NCBI RefSeq assembly: GCF_003129905.1
Contig: NZ_QFFM01000014.1
Span: 1-64,000 of the forward strand
Source of the DNA: Bifidobacterium callitrichidarum
Lineage (GTDB): Bacteria; Actinomycetota; Actinomycetes; Actinomycetales; Bifidobacteriaceae
DNA: 64,000 bases
Direction: 5' to 3'
Position 1 is the first letter of the stretch; each line of letters starts with the position of its first letter. Shown piece by piece: positions 19,286 to 28,538 of the stretch. Position numbers and translations under genes: made by a program. The notes below the pieces were generated by a model. That model was not told the DNA's origin, did not search any database, and worked only from the letters and a program-made list of their open reading frames with translations.

Positions 19286-20671
19286 ATGACTTTCACTTTC
19301 CCGCAAGACTTCACCTGGGGCACCGCCACCGCCTCCTACCAGGTCGAAGGCGCCATCCATGAGGACGGCCGCACCCCCTCCATCTGGGATACGTTCTGCG
19401 CCAAGCCCGGCACCATCGCCGACGGCACGTCCGGCGAGCGCGCATGCGACCAGTACCACCGCTACATGGAGGACATCGACATCATGAAGCGGATGGGCGT
19501 GGGCGCCTACCGTTTCTCCGTGTCCTGGTCCCGCATCATCCCCGAGCCGAACGGCAAGGTGAACCAGGCCGGCGTCGATTACTACCTGCGTCTGCTGGAC
19601 GCCCTGCGCGAGGCCGGCATCAAGCCCGCCTGCACCGTCTACCACTGGGATCTGCCCCAGTACCTCGAGGACCAGGGCGGCTGGCCGAACCGCGACACCG
19701 CGAAGCGTTACGCGGACTACGCGCAGGTGCTCGCCGAACGGTTCGGCGACCGCATCGACACCTGGATCACGCTCAACGAGCCGTGGTGTGCGGCGTACCT
19801 TGGCTACGGCAACGGCGTGCATGCGCCGGGCGTCAAGGATTACGCGAAGTCCCTTGAAGCCGTGCACCACCTCAACCTCGCGCACGGCCTCGGTACCCAG
19901 GCCATCCGTTCCGTGCTCGGCGACAAGGCCCGCATCTCCGTGACGCTGAACCCGGCGGTCAACATCGCCGAGACGGACGCGCCGGAGGACATCGCGGCCA
20001 AGCACCGCGCCGACCTGATGAACAACGAGGTCTTCTACGGCCCGATGCTTGAAGGCCGCTACGATCCGGACATCCTGGCCGTCACCGCGGACCTCACCGA
20101 CTGGTCCTTCGTCAAGGACGGCGACCTGGAGACGATTCACCAGCCGCTGCAGGTGCTCGGCCTGAACTACTACTCCACCTCGCATGTGCGCGCCGCCGCT
20201 CCGGGCAACGTCAACGAGGGCGTGCCGGCCCCCGCGCAGGACATCGTGGAATTCCTGCCGCCGACCGGCGAGTTGACCGCGATGGGCTGGAACCAGGAGC
20301 CGCACGGCCTGACCACGCTGCTCACCGAGCTGAGCTCTCGTTTCCGGGACCTGCCGCTTATGGTCACCGAAAACGGTTCCGCCTGGGACGATGTGGTGAC
20401 CGAGGACGCCGCGGCCCCCGGCGGCAAGATCGTCCACGACCCGCAGCGCGTCAACTACATGAACCGCCACATCCGCGCGGTCGCCGACGCCATCGAGGCC
20501 GGCGCGAACGTCACCGGCTACTACGCATGGTCGCTGCTGGACAACTTCGAATGGGCGCTCGGCCTGAGCAAGCGATTCGGCATCGTCCGCGTCGACTATG
20601 ACACCGAGGAGCGCATCTGGAAGGATTCCGCCCTGCGCTACGGCGAGATCGTCAAGGCCAACGCTATCTGA
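19286..20671 (+). CDS. GH1 beta-glucosidase
   Basis: 461-residue cytoplasmic glycoside hydrolase family 1 enzyme that cleaves beta-linked glucosides (or related beta-glycosides). The retaining pair is visible: acid/base Glu165 in TLNEPW and nucleophile Glu362 in VTENGSAWDD. The N-terminal FPQDFTWGTATASYQVEGA is the GH1 signature, and WSLLDNFEWALGLSKRFG carries sugar-binding Trp/Glu. It has no signal peptide, so it acts on glycosides brought in by the adjoining ABC importer. Confidence 0.95.
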   Translation: MTFTFPQDFTWGTATASYQVEGAIHEDGRTPSIWDTFCAKPGTIADGTSGERACDQYHRYMEDIDIMKRMGVGAYRFSVSWSRIIPEPNGKVNQAGVDYYLRLLDALREAGIKPACTVYHWDLPQYLEDQGGWPNRDTAKRYADYAQVLAERFGDRIDTWITLNEPWCAAYLGYGNGVHAPGVKDYAKSLEAVHHLNLAHGLGTQAIRSVLGDKARISVTLNPAVNIAETDAPEDIAAKHRADLMNNEVFYGPMLEGRYDPDILAVTADLTDWSFVKDGDLETIHQPLQVLGLNYYSTSHVRAAAPGNVNEGVPAPAQDIVEFLPPTGELTAMGWNQEPHGLTTLLTELSSRFRDLPLMVTENGSAWDDVVTEDAAAPGGKIVHDPQRVNYMNRHIRAVADAIEAGANVTGYYAWSLLDNFEWALGLSKRFGIVRVDYDTEERIWKDSALRYGEIVKANAI

Positions 20672-20787
20672 CGATTCCCCGACCTCCGGAACCATACGAC
20701 GTGTGCCCGCCGGATAACGACCGGCGGGCACACGGTCCGTCAGCCGTCACCCACCAGCAGCCATACCCTCCAAAGGATCACGAATCA

Positions 20788-22044
20788 ATGAGTCATGAGG
20801 AAGACGTCTCGTCCCGGATCGCCCTTCCCATGCCGACCATGATCCGCTTCCTCACGGGTTTCTTCCTCTGTGGCCTGCTGTGGATGACGGCTTTCAATTC
20901 CGCCAGCATGGTGCTGCTTCCGCAACGCCTCAAGGACGACGGGTTCGCCGACCCGAACGGCATGATCGCGCAGCTCAACGCGGCGGGCGCGATCGTGGCG
21001 CTATGCGCGAACATCGTGTTCGGCTCGCTCTCCGACCGGTCGCGCTCGCGGTTCGGACGCCGCACGCCGTTCATGATCGGCGGCGCCATCGCATCGGGAA
21101 CCTGCCTGTTCCTGGTGGCGGTCGCGCAGCAGACGATCACCATCATCGCGGCCTGGTGCGGATTGCAGCTGTTCCTCAACGCATTGCTGTCGCCGACCCT
21201 CGCCACATTGTCGGATCGGATCCCCGGCAACCTTCGCGTACGCATGTCCGTGGCGTACGGTCTCGGCACCACCACCGGCAACGCGCTCGGCACCATGCTT
21301 GGTGCGATGTTCCACGACCAGAAGACCGTCGGCTTTGTCGCCGCCGCCTGTCTGCTGGCATTGGACGGTCTTATCGTCACGTCCATATGGCCCAAGGAGC
21401 CGTCCGCCGCAAACCTGCCGAAAGCCGGAGACGGCGTGGCCGCGATCCTGAAAAGCTTCAAACCGCCCACTCGAGGGGCGTCGGATTTCTACAAGGCGCT
21501 GGTTGGCCGATTCTGCTTGATGCTCGCCTACAACATGGTGTTCGCCTACCAGCTCTACATCCTCGAAAGCTACCTTGGGCAGGACGCCAAACAGGCCGCG
21601 GCCACCATCGCGGTGTTGTCATCATGCACCATGGCCGCGAGCCTGACCGGCATGATCGTCTCCGGCATCATCGCCGAGCGATGGGGGAGGAGAAAGCCGC
21701 TGCTGATCATCGCTGCGGTACTGCTGGCTTGCGGATTCCTCACTCCTCGGCTGGTGCCTTCGGTACCGGGATTCTATATATACGGTGTGCTGGCCGGACT
21801 GGGATACGGCACCTACAACGCCAGCAATCAGGCGCTCAGCATCGATGTCCTGCCGAACAAGGATGAGGCCGGCAAGGGACTGGGCATATTGAACCTCGCC
21901 AATACATCCGGCATGATCCTGGCCGCCGTGATCACCTCCTCCATATATGCGGTGTGCGGAACCTACCGTCCGGTGTTCATCGGCGCGGCGCTGATGGCGC
22001 TGATCAGCATTCCATGCATCGCGACCATACGGTCGGCCCGGTAG
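20788..22044 (+). CDS. MFS transporter, probably for sugars or glycosides
   Basis: 418 residues with twelve expected helices. DRSRSRFGRRTPFMIGGA is the loop 2-3 motif of GPH/MFS sugar carriers and is partly repeated in the second half (ERWGRRKPLLIIAA). AAAGGA lies 10 nt before ATG 20788. It directly follows the beta-glucosidase, so it may be a second route for glycoside uptake or for export of excess sugar. Confidence 0.85.
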   Translation: MSHEEDVSSRIALPMPTMIRFLTGFFLCGLLWMTAFNSASMVLLPQRLKDDGFADPNGMIAQLNAAGAIVALCANIVFGSLSDRSRSRFGRRTPFMIGGAIASGTCLFLVAVAQQTITIIAAWCGLQLFLNALLSPTLATLSDRIPGNLRVRMSVAYGLGTTTGNALGTMLGAMFHDQKTVGFVAAACLLALDGLIVTSIWPKEPSAANLPKAGDGVAAILKSFKPPTRGASDFYKALVGRFCLMLAYNMVFAYQLYILESYLGQDAKQAAATIAVLSSCTMAASLTGMIVSGIIAERWGRRKPLLIIAAVLLACGFLTPRLVPSVPGFYIYGVLAGLGYGTYNASNQALSIDVLPNKDEAGKGLGILNLANTSGMILAAVITSSIYAVCGTYRPVFIGAALMALISIPCIATIRSAR

Positions 22045-22066
22045 GCTCCCGCGGTTGACTCGTTGA

Positions 22067-23545
22067 CTAGTTATTGAACCATCCCGACTTCTCCGGGCTC
22101 ATCTTGAGATTGATCTGCTTCAACACCGTATATTCCTTAAGCCCGTCAAGACCGCCATCCACCGTGGTGCCGCTTTGCCTGTGCGGGCTCACCGGCACAC
22201 CCGGCGTCTCGTCCATATAGGTGTTCGCCCACATGATGCCGGTATCCACGTCGGCGCACACGCGCAGGGCACGGCCCATATCGCGCGTGAACACACCGCC
22301 GGCCAGACCATAACCAGTGCTGTTGGCAAGGCGCACTGCCTCGGCTTCGTCGCTGAAGGTCTGCACGGTGAGCACCGGGCCGAAAATCTCCTCATTGACC
22401 ACGCGCATGTGCTCATTGCAATCCACCAGCACGGTCGGCTCAATGAAGTAGCCCTTCGCGAAATCGCCTTTGGTGATGCGATGCCCGCCGATCAGCACCT
22501 TGGCGCCTTCCGCCTTGCCGATTTCGATGTATTCCAGTACATGCTCCATATGGCGCTTGGACACCATCGGGCCGAATTCCGTCTCCTCGTCGAGCGGCAT
22601 GCCAATGCGAATCCTCGGGATGCGCTCCTCAAGCATGCGCGTGACCCGTTCATAGACGCCGTCCTGCACCAACAGCCTCGAACCGGCGATGCATACCTGG
22701 CCCTGACTCAGGAAAATACCGAACATCAGCCGGTCCACCGCCACGTCCAAATCGGCATCATCGAAGATGATGAACGGTGACTTGCCGCCCAGCTCCATGG
22801 CGTACCGCTTCACGCTGGTCGAGGATTTCGCGATGATGTCCCTGCCGGTCGCGGTGCCGCCGGTGAAGGTGATCTTGGCAACGTCCTCGCTTTGCGCCAA
22901 TGCCGAACCGACCTCCGAGCCGGAGCCGAGTACCATATTCACGCTACCGGCGGGGAAGCCCGCCTCTTCCATGGCCTGAACCATCATTGCCGTGGAAACC
23001 GGCGTCAGCGAAGACGGCTTGATCACCACCGTATTGCCGGCGGCCAATGCCGGGGCCATGCCCGCAGCCATGGTGCCCATCGAATAATTCCAAGGAGCCA
23101 CCACCGCGCATACGCCGAGCGGCTCACGGATGGTCACGGTCAGCATATCGCCGTTTTCCGCGGAAGCCGTGCCCTGCAATTCGTGCACCAGCGACGCGGC
23201 ATACCGGAAGACGCCACTGGCGGCATAGATGTCATCGTATCGGGTCTCCTTATAGACCCTGCCCATGCTGTTGGTTTCGGCCACCGCCAGTTCCTCGGCT
23301 CTCGCCTCGATGAGGTCGGCGGTCGTATTGAGCAGTTCCGCACGTTCGTCCGCCGTGAGATTGCGCCAGGGCGAGCCCGGCGTGAACGCCTGTTTGGCGG
23401 CCGCGACGGCCTTGCTCACATCATCGGCAGTTCCTCGCGTGGCCTCCGCCGCCACACTGCCATTGGCCGGGTTGATGATTGTCGTGATCTCGCCGGAAGC
23501 GGATTCGACCCATTGGCCGTTGATGTACATGCGGATCGTATGCAT
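22067..23545 (-). CDS. NAD(P)-dependent aldehyde dehydrogenase
   Basis: 492 residues in the betaine/lactaldehyde dehydrogenase class. Key residues are visible: Asn153 (APWNY), general base Glu251 (ELGGKSPF) and catalytic Cys285 (SQGQVCIAGS). The region usually reading PxGGxKxSGxGRE is changed to VPVSPHRQSGTTVDGGLDG. The ATG at 23545 has AAGGAGTACAGA upstream; a longer in-frame reading would add a proline-rich segment unlike the family. It is convergent with the MFS gene before it and 25 nt downstream of the next MFS gene on the same strand. Confidence 0.92.
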   Translation of the reverse strand: MHTIRMYINGQWVESASGEITTIINPANGSVAAEATRGTADDVSKAVAAAKQAFTPGSPWRNLTADERAELLNTTADLIEARAEELAVAETNSMGRVYKETRYDDIYAASGVFRYAASLVHELQGTASAENGDMLTVTIREPLGVCAVVAPWNYSMGTMAAGMAPALAAGNTVVIKPSSLTPVSTAMMVQAMEEAGFPAGSVNMVLGSGSEVGSALAQSEDVAKITFTGGTATGRDIIAKSSTSVKRYAMELGGKSPFIIFDDADLDVAVDRLMFGIFLSQGQVCIAGSRLLVQDGVYERVTRMLEERIPRIRIGMPLDEETEFGPMVSKRHMEHVLEYIEIGKAEGAKVLIGGHRITKGDFAKGYFIEPTVLVDCNEHMRVVNEEIFGPVLTVQTFSDEAEAVRLANSTGYGLAGGVFTRDMGRALRVCADVDTGIMWANTYMDETPGVPVSPHRQSGTTVDGGLDGLKEYTVLKQINLKMSPEKSGWFNN

Positions 23546-23570
23546 TCTGTACTCCTTCGTTATTGATGAT

Positions 23571-25010
23571 TCAGGACCGATGCCTGGTTCCGTCGGCGGA
23601 ATCATGGGCATCGCCGCCGACGGCGGTGATGTTTTCTCGTTCGTGGGAAGCGCTGTTCTGGGTGACGGAGAGCATGTACCAGGCTCCGGGGAGTGTGAGC
23701 AGGCCTCCGGCGACGAAAACCCAGGAAATGGGAATGATGTCGGCAAGAGGAGCGAAGATCAGCATTCCCAACGGCATGGCGAACGTCGTTATCGTGGTGT
23801 CAAGCCCGAAGATGCGTCCGACCATCGCCTCGTCGGATTCCGACTGCATGATCGTGCGCATGGGGCCGACGCATGTGGCAAATGAGACGCCGCTGACCAG
23901 GTCGATCAGCAGATAGGTCAGCAGGTTCGGTGCCAGTCCGAGTCCGACGATGGAAAGGCCGACGACGGCGACGGAATATGCCGCCACCCGTATCTGTGCG
24001 CGGCTGCCGTGCAGCACCTTGGCTCCGAGCGAAGACATCAACGCGCCGCCAAGCAGCATGCCGATACTCCAGCCGAGCTCGTTGGCCGCGAGTTTGTCCG
24101 AGGCGGTGGTGAGGTTGATGAATCCGAGATTGAGATCGATGTCCGAGTATTCGCGGGTCATGAGCAGCAGGGTCAGGTTCATCGGGGCGACGGACATAAA
24201 ACAGGTGAGCGCGTCGCCCAGAATCACTCCTTTGAGCATCGGACGGCTCATCGCATATGCGAATCCCGCCTGCAGGTCGGCGAAGGAACGTCGCGCGCTG
24301 GCGACGAGCAGCGTAATCGGATCTTTGCCTTGCCGGGTTTCGTCATTGTTGGAGGCTGTGTTCGCAAGCGGAGCGGATGGTGAAGTCTTTCTATCCTTGC
24401 GTGCCTTGCGCGGCGGCCGGATGCAGGCGACAAACCCGACGCCGATGATCGCCGTCGCCACGTCAATGAGCAGAATCGACCACAACGGTACGATATTGAT
24501 GAGCACCGCCGCAATCGCTGGCGCGGCAATCAGATTCACCGAATTGATGACACCGTATATCGAGTTGACGCGCAGCAATTTGCCGGTCGGCACGATATCC
24601 GGGATAAATGACTGGATGGCTGGCATCTGAATGCCGCCTCCGGCCGAACGGATGAACAATACGATGAACAGTATGGCGAGATTCGCCCATCCCATGGAGA
24701 AGCTCACCGACAGCAGCACCGTCACCGCGGCGATGATGAGATCCGGCAGCATGATTAGCGTCTTGCGGTTATACCGGTCGGCCATCGATCCGCCGAATAT
24801 GGAGACGACGCCTTGGGGCATCACTCCGAACAAGGTGGCGAGCAGCATGGACCAGCCGGATTTCTCCTGCAGGACGATCCACCACCACAATGCGTATTGC
24901 ACGATGTTGGACCCCAATAGCGAGAATGCCTGTCCGGTCAGGAGCAGTGCGATATGGCGAATCCATGAATCGACGCCGTTTGATGCGCGCGATTTGGGAG
25001 CATAAGACAT
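23571..25010 (-). CDS. MFS transporter of the DHA3/macrolide-efflux type
   Basis: 479 residues, twelve helices. QAFSLLGSNIVQYALWWWIV and GGSMADRYNRKTLIMLPDL are typical of MefA-like exporters. A charged, Ser/Asn-rich loop (about residues 205-230) joins the halves. AAGGA lies 8 nt before ATG 25010. It is a close paralogue of the gene entering at 63585, with near-identical first helices. Substrate unknown; a drug or metabolite is likely. Confidence 0.87.
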   Translation of the reverse strand: MSYAPKSRASNGVDSWIRHIALLLTGQAFSLLGSNIVQYALWWWIVLQEKSGWSMLLATLFGVMPQGVVSIFGGSMADRYNRKTLIMLPDLIIAAVTVLLSVSFSMGWANLAILFIVLFIRSAGGGIQMPAIQSFIPDIVPTGKLLRVNSIYGVINSVNLIAAPAIAAVLINIVPLWSILLIDVATAIIGVGFVACIRPPRKARKDRKTSPSAPLANTASNNDETRQGKDPITLLVASARRSFADLQAGFAYAMSRPMLKGVILGDALTCFMSVAPMNLTLLLMTREYSDIDLNLGFINLTTASDKLAANELGWSIGMLLGGALMSSLGAKVLHGSRAQIRVAAYSVAVVGLSIVGLGLAPNLLTYLLIDLVSGVSFATCVGPMRTIMQSESDEAMVGRIFGLDTTITTFAMPLGMLIFAPLADIIPISWVFVAGGLLTLPGAWYMLSVTQNSASHERENITAVGGDAHDSADGTRHRS

Positions 25011-25028
25011 ATAGGTGTTCCTTAGCAA

Positions 25029-25274
25029 TACCTATATATACATATACACAGATGAATATATAGGTGAAGTGAAAAATGTTGCGCCTGTTGGCTGACGTGG
25101 TCGGGGTCTACAGAGTTAGACGAAACCAGGGGCGTACACCGGAGCGTTGTTGTCCGGCGTCGAGGCACAACGCAAAGAACACATGGATTCACCGTATCAC
25201 GAATGTCTGACCCGCCGAGGATCGTGCTTTGCCGCAAACGTACGGTGAAAACGCTGGTTGACGCGCAAAACGAA
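25029..25274. other. Intergenic region upstream of the MFS gene
   Basis: About 250 nt without a convincing gene. It must contain the leftward promoter of the MFS gene, but I could not pick clear hexamers. The T/A-rich stretch at 25025-25075 is the likeliest site. Confidence 0.4.
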
Positions 25275-25314
25275 CGGTGGGTGAAACCTTGGGAAATCAA
25301 GGTTCCACCCACCG
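25275..25314 (-). terminator. Strong hairpin terminator, separated from its gene by a MITE-like insert
   Basis: A 17-bp stem (25275-25291 with 25298-25314, one mismatch) has a 6-nt loop. Read leftward it is followed by TTCGTTTTG, so it probably ends transcription of the leftward reductase at 25526-26143. Confidence 0.65.
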
Positions 25315-25322
25315 AAAACATA

Positions 25323-25444
25323 GGCTCTGTTAAACCAAGATTGACATGCCCCTTATTCTTGGCCACCTTGTCAGGGGAGCTGGCGGCGAAGCCGACTGAG
25401 GGGTAGTCCAATGGAATTCATGTCAATCTTGGTTTAACAGAGCC
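25323..25444. mobile_element. MITE-like element with perfect 26-bp terminal inverted repeats
   Basis: The ends 25323-25348 (GGCTCTGTTAAACCAAGATT then GACATG) and 25419-25444 are exact reverse complements. The whole is 122 bp and codes for nothing. The 70-bp interior contains a copy of the dispersed GAGGGGAGCTG repeat (25373-25405). The flanks are A-rich (AAAACATA left; AAAAAATA right), so a slightly altered 8-bp target duplication is possible. No transposase with such ends is in the window. Confidence 0.75.
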
Positions 25445-25525
25445 AAAAAAATATGTTCCGCGCGGTGGCAGCCTGTATTAAGTGTGAGACGGGCGGCCAC
25501 CGCGCGCGGGGTGTGGGATATCTGC

Positions 25526-26143
25526 TTACTTCACGACCTTGAAGCCGCCGGTCCACGGGGTCTGCTCGGTCACGCCGAGGATGATCTGCAGGGCGCCGTA
25601 GCCCTCGAGGTACTGCGCGCGCTTGAGCGGGCCGGCGTCCACGGTCTTCAGGCCGGCGGCCTCGATGAAGGCGGCCACGGACTTCTTGGCGTCCTCGTCG
25701 TCGGAGGCGAGCTGCACCACGGTCGGGGCGCCGTCGTTCTCGCCGGTGGCGAGCGTGGCGGCGAAGGTGGTGTTGAAGCCCTTGACCACCTTGGACTCAG
25801 GCAGCTTGCCGGCCAGCCACTCGGCGGCGGACTTGGTGCCTTCCGGCAGGGCCAGGTCGAAGGTGGTGAAGTCGATGGGGTTGGACACGTCCACCACGGT
25901 CTTGCCGGCGAACTGGGCGGCGTACTCGGCGAGGGTCTCCTCGTAGGCCGGGAACGGCAGGGCCAGCACCACGATGTCGCCGGTGACGGCCTCGCCGAAC
26001 TTCGCGCCGGTGACGCCTTCGGCGGCCGCGGCGGCCTTATCCGGGTTGCGGTCGATGACCTGCACGTTCGCGCCGGCCTTGACGGCGATGCCCGCCACTG
26101 CGGAACCGATGTTGCCTGCGCCGAAGATGGTGATGTTGCTCAT
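25526..26143 (-). CDS. NADPH-dependent F420-reductase-like oxidoreductase
   Basis: 205-residue Rossmann protein. The N-terminus ITIFGAGNIGSAVAGIA binds NADP, with VIDRNPDKAA at the end of strand 2. VVDVSNPIDF and VKGFNTTFAATL match the NADP-oxidoreductase coenzyme F420-dependent family (also called NADPH-dependent reductases in bacteria lacking F420). AAAGGA precedes the ATG. It is divergent from the PadR gene, and the shared 275-nt region carries TGAGATATATCG boxes, so PadR probably represses it. Confidence 0.88.
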   Translation of the reverse strand: MSNITIFGAGNIGSAVAGIAVKAGANVQVIDRNPDKAAAAAEGVTGAKFGEAVTGDIVVLALPFPAYEETLAEYAAQFAGKTVVDVSNPIDFTTFDLALPEGTKSAAEWLAGKLPESKVVKGFNTTFAATLATGENDGAPTVVQLASDDEDAKKSVAAFIEAAGLKTVDAGPLKRAQYLEGYGALQIILGVTEQTPWTGGFKVVK

Positions 26144-26283
26144 AATGAGTCCTTTCGATGATTGCCGGTGACGGCGGGGTTGTTGCGTTGGTGTATGTGG
26201 TTGTTGCCTGCGATTGCTTGGCTGCCTCGGTTGGTATCCGTTGCGTTCGCGTTGATGCCAGTATGCACCTCGACAAGAGATAT

Positions 26284-26410
26284 TTCAAACTGAGATATAT
26301 CGAGAGGATTTATATCAAACTGAAAATCGCTGGAATTCCGGTGTTTGCGGGGGTGTTACGGTCTTCCACTCACGGCGTGTCGTTTTGAGATATCTCGGCT
26401 TGAGATATCA
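26284..26410. promoter_or_regulatory. PadR operator region between divergent genes
   Basis: Several related boxes are present: TTCAAACTGAGATATATCGAG-like sequence at 26284-26305, a partial TATATCAAACTGA at 26311-26323, TTTTGAGATATCTCGG at 26383-26398 (containing the palindrome GAGATATCTC) and TGAGATATCA at 26401-26410. The 12-mer TGAGATATATCG (26291-26302) recurs in reverse at 60236-60247 before another oxidoreductase. The rest of the region (26144-26283) shows nothing else. Confidence 0.7.
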
Positions 26411-26417
26411 TGAATAT

Positions 26418-26942
26418 ATGATGAACACCGTAGAACTCATGACCTTGGGCTTCCTTTCGGAGGAACCATTGTGCGGCTACCGGCTGCGCAAGAAGATGGA
26501 CCAGCTGCAGGGCTACATGCAGGCGGTCTCCGACGGCACCCTGCATTCCGTCACCAACAAATTCGTCAAGGCCGGCTACATCGGCGAGACCTTCAATGTG
26601 GTCAACGGCCGACGCCTGCGTGAATTCCACCTTGAGCCGACCGGCCGTGACGCACTCGTCGAGGAACTGAAGAACACCGGCGGCTACAACCTCACCAACA
26701 TCACCAAATGGGCGGTCGTCATGTCGTTCCTCTCCGTCATTCCGGACGAGAGTGACCGGCGGGCGGTGCTGCAGCGCCGTCTCGACCTGCTCGAATCCGA
26801 CGTGCGCCGCCTCTACAGCGACGGCGAGGGTCCAATCGACAACGACAAAGTCACCGACAAATACCGTCGCGCGATCATCATGGTCCACGACGCCGAAATC
26901 GATGCCGAACGCCAGTGGCTCAAGCAGGAACTCGGCGACTGA
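26418..26942 (+). CDS. PadR-family regulator
   Basis: 174-residue repressor. A winged helix is at residues 1-75 (TVELMTLGFLSEEPLCGYRL, GTLHSVTNKFVKAGYI, REFHLEPTGRDALVEEL) and a C-terminal dimerisation helix pair follows. Two adjacent ATGs (26418, 26421) can start it. No ribosome site is seen and TGAGATATCA lies just upstream, so transcription probably starts next to the ATG under its own control. Such regulators respond to phenolic acids, antibiotics or electrophiles. It faces an NADP-dependent reductase. Confidence 0.87.
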   Translation: MMNTVELMTLGFLSEEPLCGYRLRKKMDQLQGYMQAVSDGTLHSVTNKFVKAGYIGETFNVVNGRRLREFHLEPTGRDALVEELKNTGGYNLTNITKWAVVMSFLSVIPDESDRRAVLQRRLDLLESDVRRLYSDGEGPIDNDKVTDKYRRAIIMVHDAEIDAERQWLKQELGD

Positions 26943-27088
26943 GCGTCGGCGGGAAAGGGGCTGAGCCCGGGGCGGATGGCACCGGCGGGGCGACTGGCGG
27001 TTTCCCGGAACACGATGGTCGCGATAGTCGGTTTGGACTGTACGGCCGGGGAAGCGGGGCCGGACGCACCGCACGTGTCACGCGGGAC

Positions 27089-27745
27089 ATGCGTCTGCCG
27101 GTCCCGGCCGACATCGAATCGCTGTATGCCGTGATGGAGCCGGCGATCGGCCCCACGAACTGGTGGCCGGCGGATACGTTGTTCGAGATCATGGTGGGTG
27201 CGGTGCTCACGCAGAACACCGCGTGGGGCAACGTAGAACGTTCGCTCGCGGCGCTGAAGGAGGCCGGTGCGCTTGACCCCCATGCCATTGCGGCGTTGGA
27301 TCCGGAAACGCTGCAAGACCTCATCCGCCCGTCGGGCTTCTATCGGAACAAGTCGAGGACCCTGCGCTCGCTGAGCCGATGGTACGTCGAACGATGCGGT
27401 GCACGGCCTGAAGGCGTGGCGGATATTCCGGACGATGAGTTGCGTGCCGAACTGTTGGAGCTGTTCGGTATCGGTGGGGAGACCGCCGACGATCTCGTGC
27501 TGTATGTGTTCGGCCGTCGTGCATTCGTGGCGGACACCTATGCACGACGGCTATTCGCGTTTCTGGGGTTCGACGTGCCGGCGGGCTATCCGGCATTCCA
27601 TAAGGCCTTTGCCCCGATTGTGCTGGAGACGCGGCTGGACGTCACGCAATTGCAGGAATTCCATGGCCTCATCGACGAATTCGGCAAGGCGTACCGCACC
27701 GATGAGGCCAAAGCCGGATCATTCCTGGGCGGCCTGAAGATGTGA
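27089..27745 (+). CDS. HhH-GPD DNA glycosylase, MagIII-like endonuclease III relative
   Basis: 218 residues. WWPADTLFEIMVGAVLTQNT and the helix-hairpin-helix ELFGIGGETADDLVLYVFG, then catalytic Asp in VADTYARRL, place it in the HhH-GPD superfamily. The lysine of true Nth (GxGxKTA) is Glu here and there is no C-terminal four-cysteine iron-sulfur cluster. Both are features of the 3-methyladenine glycosylase MagIII branch. Repair of alkylated purines is the best guess. It overlaps the convergent DedA gene by 27 nt. Confidence 0.82.
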   Translation: MRLPVPADIESLYAVMEPAIGPTNWWPADTLFEIMVGAVLTQNTAWGNVERSLAALKEAGALDPHAIAALDPETLQDLIRPSGFYRNKSRTLRSLSRWYVERCGARPEGVADIPDDELRAELLELFGIGGETADDLVLYVFGRRAFVADTYARRLFAFLGFDVPAGYPAFHKAFAPIVLETRLDVTQLQEFHGLIDEFGKAYRTDEAKAGSFLGGLKM

Positions 27746-28384
27746 GCGGACCTTCACCACCACGTACCATGTGAGCAGCGCCACCACGATTGCGGCCACC
27801 GCGTACTGGAACTTGTCAAGGAACCCGAGAATCGAGCACCAGCTGGCGCCGAGCACATAGCCGGCCATGACCAGAATCGTGTTCCAGACCGCGGAACCCA
27901 GCGTGGTGAGCAGCGTGAATTTCAGCAGATTCGTGCGGGCGATGCCGGCCGGAATCGAAATCAGCGAGCGCGCAATCGGAATCACGCGGCCGATAAGCAC
28001 GGAAACCAAGCCGTATTTCGCGAACCAGGCGTTGGCCTTGTCGATGTCGGATGCGTCGGTAAGCGGCAGGAGATCGAACAGCCTGCGCATGCGATTCGCA
28101 CCGATGGCATAGGCGATGCCGTACAGCACCAATGCGCCAACCGCCGAGCCGATGGTCGCGCCGCCGATGGCCTCGACCAAAGTCATGTGGCCCTGTGCCG
28201 CGGTGAAGCCGGCGAGTGGCAGGATGACCTCACTGGGAATCGGCGGGAACAGGTTTTCAAGGAATACGGCGATGCCGGTGCCGAGCCAGCCCATGATGGA
28301 CATAAGACCCACAAGCCAGTCTGTGATCGCGCCGATGAATCCGCCCGTGGAAACCGGGCACTGCGTAATGGTTGCAATGTTCAT
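27719..28384 (-). CDS. DedA-family membrane protein
   Basis: 221 residues with SNARE-associated (DedA/VTT) features: ENLFPPIPSEVILPLAGF near the N-terminus and GRVIPIARSLISIPAGIA in the re-entrant region, including the key Glu and Arg residues. The family flips polyprenyl-phosphate or phospholipids and supports membrane homeostasis. ATG 28384 gives the usual short N-terminus; an upstream in-frame start would add 20 residues. Confidence 0.9.
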   Translation of the reverse strand: MNIATITQCPVSTGGFIGAITDWLVGLMSIMGWLGTGIAVFLENLFPPIPSEVILPLAGFTAAQGHMTLVEAIGGATIGSAVGALVLYGIAYAIGANRMRRLFDLLPLTDASDIDKANAWFAKYGLVSVLIGRVIPIARSLISIPAGIARTNLLKFTLLTTLGSAVWNTILVMAGYVLGASWCSILGFLDKFQYAVAAIVVALLTWYVVVKVRSHLQAAQE

Positions 28385-28538
28385 GGCACTTACGCTATGG
28401 CATGCGCGCTTGCCTGGAACTAAGACACCGGACGCTGCAATCATGCATTTTTCGCATGGTAAGCCATCGGCGATACCTATTGGACGAATGACGCCGGCAG
28501 GTCTTCAATGGAAACGAATGTCTAGAAAGGGATTGCAT

